Assembly (NCBI GenBank): GCA_014379665.1 | Contig: JACMLK010000119.1 | Coordinates: 1 to 12,077 of the forward strand | From: Saprospiraceae bacterium | GTDB lineage: Bacteria; Bacteroidota; Bacteroidia; Chitinophagales; Saprospiraceae | Direction of reading: 5' to 3' | Length of the DNA: 12,077 nucleotides | In this document: piece by piece, positions 7,566-12,077 of the stretch | How positions within the stretch are numbered: position 1 is the stretch's first letter | How the letters are laid out: each line of letters starts with the position of its first letter | The notes under the pieces: generated by a model | Seen by the model: the letters and a program-made list of their open reading frames with translations, nothing else | Database searches by the model: none | What the model was told of the DNA's origin: nothing | Translations under genes and position numbers: made by a program

Positions 7566-7775
7566 CTACAGCCCTTCCTGATATTCAATTATCTCAAGTG
7601 CTGCTTCTACATCAGATTCATGTACTTTAATTTCTACCATCTCATGAGGTAACACAGTAAGGCTGTCGTCCATTCTGAAAATATGAATTCCGGCATCGTG
7701 CAATGCAGCCATAATAATATCTGCCAGAATATGATCGTGGTAGGTTCGGATGGTAACGTAATTGTCTAAACTCAT
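7566..7775 (-). CDS. DUF2007-type small protein (putative signal-transducing protein family)
   Basis: A 69-residue soluble protein starting at ATG 7775-7773. It has the layout of DUF2007 proteins: a first strand (YVTIRTYHD), a helix (ILADIIMAALHDAGI), a strand with an acidic turn (HIFRMDDSLTVLPHEM), a strand (VEIKVHESD) and a final helix (VEAALEIIEYQ). This is a compact ferredoxin-like or GlnB-like beta-alpha-beta fold and it fills the whole protein, so the gene is complete. The family is annotated as putative signal-transducing, but no ligand or partner is established that I can name. It has no signal peptide or membrane segment and is expected in the cytoplasm. It is transcribed away from the DUF4153 gene, sharing a 122-base divergent region, and its 3' side faces the repeat-rich region. 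A second frame overlapping it (7642-7854) gives no recognisable protein. Confidence 0.8.
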   Translation of the reverse strand: MSLDNYVTIRTYHDHILADIIMAALHDAGIHIFRMDDSLTVLPHEMVEIKVHESDVEAALEIIEYQEGL

Positions 7776-7813
7776 ATTCGTAAGTTTTAATTTTTAGGAT
7801 AACAACATTTGTA

Positions 7814-7856
7814 ACATGAATAGTTCCCAAAAAACTATGTGAAAAAAATTTCATGT
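7814..7856. promoter_or_regulatory. Nested inverted repeats in the divergent DUF2007/DUF4153 promoter region
   Basis: An inner perfect stem, ATAGTT (7820-7825) with AACTAT (7833-7838) around a CCCAAAA loop, sits inside an outer pair, ACATGA (7814-7819) with TCATGT (7851-7856). Twelve unpaired bases lie on one side. It lies between two divergently transcribed genes, so it could be an operator or a structured leader. No clear TAnnTTTG box was found for either gene in this region, and A+T-rich DNA produces such pairs by chance. Confidence 0.35.
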
Positions 7857-7897
7857 AGATATTTATATGTATTTTTAACCTTTAAAGCCATACTTAA

Positions 7898-9616
7898 ATG
7901 TCACTTCTATCAAGTTTAAATTTTCGTGGAAGATTCGTTGAAATTATACGCAGGTTTCCTGTAGTCATAGCATTTGCTTTGATTACAACAGTGACTCTTG
8001 TTTTACTGGTAGACAATTCCTCCGGAGATATCTTTCGATGGCCGATAGCAGGTTTTATCGGATTCCTTGCGATGTTAAATGTATCACTTCTTAAAGAATC
8101 CTATGCTTTTTCTGATAAGACATACTGGATTCTTACAGTGATTACCATAGGACTTGTTGGCTTGTTTTATATGATGATTCCATTGGATTTTGACAGTAAA
8201 TGGTCATGTTTCTGGTTTCTTACTTTGGGTCTGAGTCTGGTGCTGCATTTTTTGGTAGCTGTCATTCCTTTTTTTAAGCGTTACAGTCATGCTGCATTTA
8301 CCAATTATAATATTCATCTTTTTATTGCATGGATGCAGGCTGCACTATACGGTATTATTTTGTATGCAGCATTAAGTCTGGTTATTCTGGCATTGGATAA
8401 CCTTTTTGATATGGCAATTAACAGTATAAATTATTTTAAATTATTCATCATAGTGACGGGAATTTTTCATACTTCATTTTTCCTTTCCGAGGTTCCTGAC
8501 AATTTTTATGATCAAAAAGTACCAAATATCAGGTCAGTTTTCAAAATGATTACTGCCTATGTGGTGATTCCGATTACATTGATTTACGGTGTGATATTGT
8601 ACGCTTATATATTCAGAATAGTCCTGACTGATCATAAGATGGTGGAGTGGGTGTCTGTGATGATATTGTGGTATTATGCAGCAGGTATTCTGGCATGGCT
8701 GTTTACGGGATATTATGAAAACGAATCGGACAATCCCATCATGGCAACATTCAGAAAATGGTATTTTATTTTTTCAATTCCTTTTATTATTTTACTAATG
8801 ATTTCCTTGTATAAAAATATTATCATTTTTGGAATCAGAGAAGATTTATACCTGATTTCGGTTTGTAGTGTGTTTATCCTAATCATAACTGTATATTTTA
8901 TTCTGTCCAGAAATAAGGATAAAAGAATATTTCCATTATTACTGATCTTGCTTTCAATTATTACATTTGTCGGGGGTCCCATATCTTTATGTGAATTACC
9001 GGTAACCAGTCAACAAAATAAACTGGTCCAATATCTCGAACAGAGTGGGATTATTAAAGATCATGTGATAACCGTAGATTCAACCGAAATATATAAAGAC
9101 AGCACCTATATTATTCAGAACACTATCTTTTTTCTTGACAGTAGAAATGGACTGGCCTATCTGAAAAAATTTGATAAGACAAATGTTTTAACAACTCAGG
9201 CGGACAGTATAAATGCACGACTTTTATTATCTGTGTTTCAGTTCAATCAAAGTTTTGAAGAAAACAAGAATACTTTTGAGTATTTTCCAAAAAAACGCTT
9301 CACTTATTCTATAGATGATTATGAAAAAATTATTCCTTTGAAAAATACGTACGATGAAGTTTCTTCAGAAACTTATTTAAATTTAGATCAAAATAAGTTG
9401 ATTTTGATGATCTCCGGAAAAGAATCGGGTACATTCGAAATAAATGATCAACTTCTCGAACTGGTTAAAAATGAACATAAGCTCAATGTGATAGAAGCAT
9501 CAACGGGAGAATTTAGTCTAAAAATTATTATTCATAGAGCCAACGGTAATTTGAAAGGAAATAAAGTGATGAATTTATACCTGGAAGGTATTGTATTATT
9601 AAAATCAAGGCATTAA
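7898..9616 (+). CDS. DUF4153-like polytopic membrane protein with C-terminal soluble domain
   Basis: A 572-residue protein starting at ATG 7898. Residues 1-366 are strongly hydrophobic, with about 11 predicted membrane segments (roughly 20-38, 50-66, 77-95, 104-126, 142-168, 182-197, 215-240, 252-272, 288-310, 317-337, 343-366). The pattern resembles DUF4153 proteins of Bacteroidota, including an aromatic-rich central stretch (YVVIPITLIYGVILYAYIFR) and a conserved-looking VMILWYYAAGILAWLFTGYY. Residues about 367-572 are polar and without membrane segments, with alternating strands (HVITVDSTEIYKDSTYII and LILMISGKESGTFEIN). They form a soluble domain of some 200 residues that I do not recognise; DUF4153 proteins of this phylum often carry such a tail. 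No catalytic or transport motif is visible. The stop at 9614-9616 lies two bases before the GGT start, so the two are almost surely one transcript. Function is unknown, and the family assignment rests on general pattern. Confidence 0.7.
   Translation: MSLLSSLNFRGRFVEIIRRFPVVIAFALITTVTLVLLVDNSSGDIFRWPIAGFIGFLAMLNVSLLKESYAFSDKTYWILTVITIGLVGLFYMMIPLDFDSKWSCFWFLTLGLSLVLHFLVAVIPFFKRYSHAAFTNYNIHLFIAWMQAALYGIILYAALSLVILALDNLFDMAINSINYFKLFIIVTGIFHTSFFLSEVPDNFYDQKVPNIRSVFKMITAYVVIPITLIYGVILYAYIFRIVLTDHKMVEWVSVMILWYYAAGILAWLFTGYYENESDNPIMATFRKWYFIFSIPFIILLMISLYKNIIIFGIREDLYLISVCSVFILIITVYFILSRNKDKRIFPLLLILLSIITFVGGPISLCELPVTSQQNKLVQYLEQSGIIKDHVITVDSTEIYKDSTYIIQNTIFFLDSRNGLAYLKKFDKTNVLTTQADSINARLLLSVFQFNQSFEENKNTFEYFPKKRFTYSIDDYEKIIPLKNTYDEVSSETYLNLDQNKLILMISGKESGTFEINDQLLELVKNEHKLNVIEASTGEFSLKIIIHRANGNLKGNKVMNLYLEGIVLLKSRH
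9607..9610 (+). promoter_or_regulatory. Shine-Dalgarno-like AAGG supporting the TTG start of the GGT gene
   Basis: AAGG lies inside the last codons of the DUF4153 gene and ends eight bases before TTG 9619-9621. No ATG or GTG occurs in frame between the upstream in-frame stop (9562-9564) and this TTG, and the next in-frame ATG (residue 45) would remove the signal peptide. The site therefore helps choose TTG as the start and fits translational coupling. Confidence 0.45.
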
Positions 9617-9618
9617 TT

Positions 9619-11322
9619 TTGAGCATCAAGGCATATTATTTCAAATGCTGTTTCTGGATATTATCAGGTATTCCAATAGGATTAATCTCACAGGATCGGA
9701 TTACGGGTAAATCGTTTGCTACCAGATCAGAAATCATAGCTCAAAATGGAATGGCAGCTACATCTCAACCTTTAGCTACACAAGTAGCCATTGACATTCT
9801 TAAAAAAGGAGGATCTGCCATAGATGCTGCGATAGCTGCCAATGCATGTCTCGGGCTGATGGAACCAACAGGATGTGGCATTGGAGGTGATTTATTTGCT
9901 ATAATATGGGATGCAAAAACCCAAAAACTATATGGACTGAATGCTAGTGGCCGATCTCCGGCAAGCCTTACAAATGAAAAGCTGAACGCATTGGGTATCC
10001 AACGATTCCCTGCTTATGGACCACTTCCTGTCTCTGTACCGGGGGTTGTAGATGGATGGGATCAGTTACATAAAAAATTTGGCAAAATACCATTTAGTGA
10101 TTTGTTTACCCCTGCCATTCACTATGCAGAAAAAGGCTTTCCTATAACAGAACTTATTGCCTATTACCTTAAAATTTACGGTGAAAATCTATCTAAATAT
10201 GACGGATTTAGCAATACATATATGCCCAATGGAAAGACGCCTTCAAAAGGAGAAATATTCAAAAATCCTGATCTGGCAAAAACCTATAGGAAGATAGCAA
10301 ACGGTGGAAGAGATGCATTCTATAAAGGAGATATTGCCCGTACTATTGATGTGTATATGAAAAAGCAGGGAGGCTATTTAAACTATGAAGATCTTGCAAC
10401 CCACACAAGTGAGTGGATTGATCCCGTTTCTACCAATTACAGGGGTTATGATGTGTGGGAATTACCACCAAATGGTCAGGGGATTGCTGCATTACAAATA
10501 TTGAATATTCTGGAACTATATGATGTTGCTGAAATGGGCTTTGGATCTGCAGCGTATATACATTTGTTTACCGAAGCAAAAAAACTGGCATTTGAAGACA
10601 GAGCTAAATATTATGCGGATATGAATTTTGCCAACGTACCGGTAACACAACTTATCTCAAAGGAATATGCCAGGGAAAGAAATAAGCTTATCAACCCAAT
10701 CCGTGCAGCTAAAAGTTATGATCCCGGTGACCTCAAAGCCCATGAAACCATTTATCTGACGGTAGCGGATAAGGAAGGTAATATGATTTCATTAATTCAA
10801 AGCAATTATCGGGGAATGGGATCAGGTATGACGCCGACGGGTCTTGGATTTGTACTGCAGGATAGGGGTGAGCTATTTTCACTAGAGCCCGGACACAATA
10901 ATTATTACCAACCCGGCAAGAGACCTTTTCATACCATCATACCTTGTTTTGTGACCAAAGATGGAAAGCCCTGGGTAAGTTTTGGTGTCATGGGTGGGGC
11001 AATGCAACCTCTTGGTCACGCCCAGATCATTATAAATCTGATTGATTTTGGTATGAATCTGCAAGAAGCAGGTGATGCTCCGCGTATTCAGCATGATGGC
11101 TCTTCGGAACCAACAGGAGAAAAAATGACAAATGGAGGAGACCTGTTTCTCGAGTCCGGATTTAATTATGAAGTAATCAGAAAATTAGTGGCTATGGGAC
11201 ATAAAGTTGGTTTTAATGTAGGTGGATACGGGGGCTATCAGGCAATTATGCGGGACGAATCAAATAAGGTATATCTTGGGGCCAGTGAGAGTAGAAAAGA
11301 TGGTCAGGCTGCCGGTTATTAG
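9619..11322 (+). CDS. Gamma-glutamyltransferase family protein (exported Ntn-hydrolase)
   Basis: A 567-residue proenzyme starting at TTG 9619. Residues 1-25 form a short signal peptide (CCFWILSGIPIGLIS core), so it probably acts in the periplasm. Family marks appear in order: GMAATSQPLATQVAIDILKK (44-63), the substrate-carboxylate arginine region NASGRSP (Arg112), PVSVPGVVDGW (137-147), ELPPNGQGIAALQIL (281-295) and the cleavage site HETIYLTVAD, where Thr377 would become the N-terminal nucleophile of the small subunit. Then come PGKRPFHTIIP (432-442) and the oxyanion-type GVMGGAMQPLGHAQ (456-469). All expected elements are present and the length is normal. The enzyme hydrolyses or transfers gamma-glutamyl groups from glutathione and related peptides. 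The sequence resembles the YwrD-like branch more than Escherichia coli Ggt, so the preferred substrate is uncertain; cephalosporin-acylase-like relatives exist. It follows the DUF4153 gene by two bases. Confidence 0.9.
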   Translation: MSIKAYYFKCCFWILSGIPIGLISQDRITGKSFATRSEIIAQNGMAATSQPLATQVAIDILKKGGSAIDAAIAANACLGLMEPTGCGIGGDLFAIIWDAKTQKLYGLNASGRSPASLTNEKLNALGIQRFPAYGPLPVSVPGVVDGWDQLHKKFGKIPFSDLFTPAIHYAEKGFPITELIAYYLKIYGENLSKYDGFSNTYMPNGKTPSKGEIFKNPDLAKTYRKIANGGRDAFYKGDIARTIDVYMKKQGGYLNYEDLATHTSEWIDPVSTNYRGYDVWELPPNGQGIAALQILNILELYDVAEMGFGSAAYIHLFTEAKKLAFEDRAKYYADMNFANVPVTQLISKEYARERNKLINPIRAAKSYDPGDLKAHETIYLTVADKEGNMISLIQSNYRGMGSGMTPTGLGFVLQDRGELFSLEPGHNNYYQPGKRPFHTIIPCFVTKDGKPWVSFGVMGGAMQPLGHAQIIINLIDFGMNLQEAGDAPRIQHDGSSEPTGEKMTNGGDLFLESGFNYEVIRKLVAMGHKVGFNVGGYGGYQAIMRDESNKVYLGASESRKDGQAAGY

Positions 11323-11363
11323 TGTTACTTTTTCCAGTTAAAGAAATTTGTGATAGTTGGAAT

Positions 11364-12077
11364 TCATTTATAAAAAAACCCAACGCTTCCACCGACCCAA
11401 TCTTTATCTTTGTTGTATTTGACACCAATCATTTTGCCTTTAGAAAGTCGAACCAGATTAGTAACCACAAATGCTTTCGGAGCATCCTTTGGCCACATCA
11501 TCAGCATCCTGATTTCTGCTTTGACCGGTTCATTTGGTGATTTCAGTATTGGTTCATATTTTACTTTGCGCTGGAGAATGTAATTTGATTTATTTGTAAT
11601 CTTTTCAATATCTTCTTTTGTAACTTCAATGATCACACCAGCACCTGCAAAAGAAAACAAAGGCTTGAGCACGTAATTGTCCAGATCATCCGGCAATACT
11701 ATCAATTCATTCAAAAAATGAGTCTCCGGTACATATTTGTTTTTGATAAACGGCAACAAAAATTTACTTATCCTGTAAAACCAATTAGGGTGTCCGATCC
11801 ACTCCACATCAAGAACATCTGTAAATTTGAATTGAATATCCAGATCCGGTCTTTGATACAATTCATCAAATATTACCCGATTATATATCTTTTTGATTAA
11901 TACAGGATTTCCTTCTTTATCTTTATAAAATAACTGATTCTCCCGTTTAATTATTTTGGTAATACATACTACTGGAATTCCCAACTCAACAGAAGTACTG
12001 AGCATATCGATATAAGTAGTTTGTTTTTCAGGTTCGATTTCCAGAAGTATCACTTGTGTCGGGTCTGTATCGCCGAC
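11364..12077 (-). CDS. ATP-grasp-like protein of unknown substrate (5' end cut by window)
   Basis: The minus-strand frame ends at TGA 11366-11364 and stays open to the last base, reading VGDTDPTQVILLEIEPEKQ at the edge. The GTG at 12053-12051 is therefore probably not the true start; at least 237 residues are visible. The visible protein is soluble. Counting from that GTG, residues 127-140 (YVLKPLFSFAGAGV) resemble the ATP-binding Lys and glycine-rich loop of ATP-grasp enzymes, and NYILQRKVKYEP (157-168) the adenine-contacting strand. KAEIRMLMMW and NLVRLSKGKMIGVKYNKD resemble the metal-binding Glu/Asn region. This suggests a carboxylate-amine ligase-type domain (glutathione-synthetase-like fold), but I cannot name the substrate. 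It converges on the GGT gene with only 41 bases between stops and no terminator hairpin that I can see there. Confidence 0.65.
   Translation of the reverse strand, partial: VGDTDPTQVILLEIEPEKQTTYIDMLSTSVELGIPVVCITKIIKRENQLFYKDKEGNPVLIKKIYNRVIFDELYQRPDLDIQFKFTDVLDVEWIGHPNWFYRISKFLLPFIKNKYVPETHFLNELIVLPDDLDNYVLKPLFSFAGAGVIIEVTKEDIEKITNKSNYILQRKVKYEPILKSPNEPVKAEIRMLMMWPKDAPKAFVVTNLVRLSKGKMIGVKYNKDKDWVGGSVGFFYK

Noticed and set aside
7642..7854. A 70-codon minus-strand frame overlapping the DUF2007 gene
   Set aside because: It overlaps the DUF2007 gene in another frame, has no family features, and starts in the divergent regulatory region.
12051..12053. GTG as the start codon of the ATP-grasp-like gene
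   Set aside because: The frame stays open with protein-like sequence (GDTDPTQ) upstream to the window edge, so the gene probably begins outside the window.

Overview
The window looks like a chromosomal segment from a member of the Bacteroidota. The DNA is A+T-rich. The first gene ends in a type IX secretion (Por) sorting-domain sequence, and TAnnTTTG-like promoter boxes lie upstream of several genes. The exported proteins (an Omp28/thioredoxin-like protein, an S9 lipoprotein peptidase and a multidomain M36 peptidase) are also typical of the phylum. A narrower placement (for example Saprospiraceae) is only a guess from gene style.

Layout. Positions 1-6841 hold three minus-strand genes for exported proteins. 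From right to left these are a 1220-residue fungalysin-type (M36) metallopeptidase, a 646-residue S9 dipeptidyl-peptidase lipoprotein resembling DPP5, and an Omp28-like thioredoxin-fold protein cut off by the left window edge. A gene-poor stretch (6842-7565) follows. It holds two different short tandem-repeat arrays: a G-rich array settling to an 11-bp period (7173-7322), and a heptanucleotide TTRGCYN array in two blocks (7397-7452 and 7491-7518). Next come a small minus-strand DUF2007 gene (7566-7775), a divergent promoter region with nested inverted repeats, and a plus-strand pair. The pair is a DUF4153-type polytopic membrane protein and a gamma-glutamyltransferase that starts with TTG two bases after the previous stop. 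A convergent minus-strand gene for an ATP-grasp-like protein runs off the right edge; its open frame continues through the last base.

How the genes fit together. The M36 endopeptidase, the S9 dipeptidyl peptidase and the gamma-glutamyltransferase would together break extracellular or periplasmic proteins, peptides and gamma-glutamyl compounds into units that can be taken up. This is inference from families and proximity; the genes are not one operon. I found no RNA gene, CRISPR array, complete insertion sequence or defence system. The least ordinary features are the paired repeat arrays, the abrupt C-terminus of the M36 protease inside an adhesion-type domain with no sorting domain, the tight DUF4153-GGT pairing, and a conserved-looking ATP-grasp-like protein of unknown substrate.
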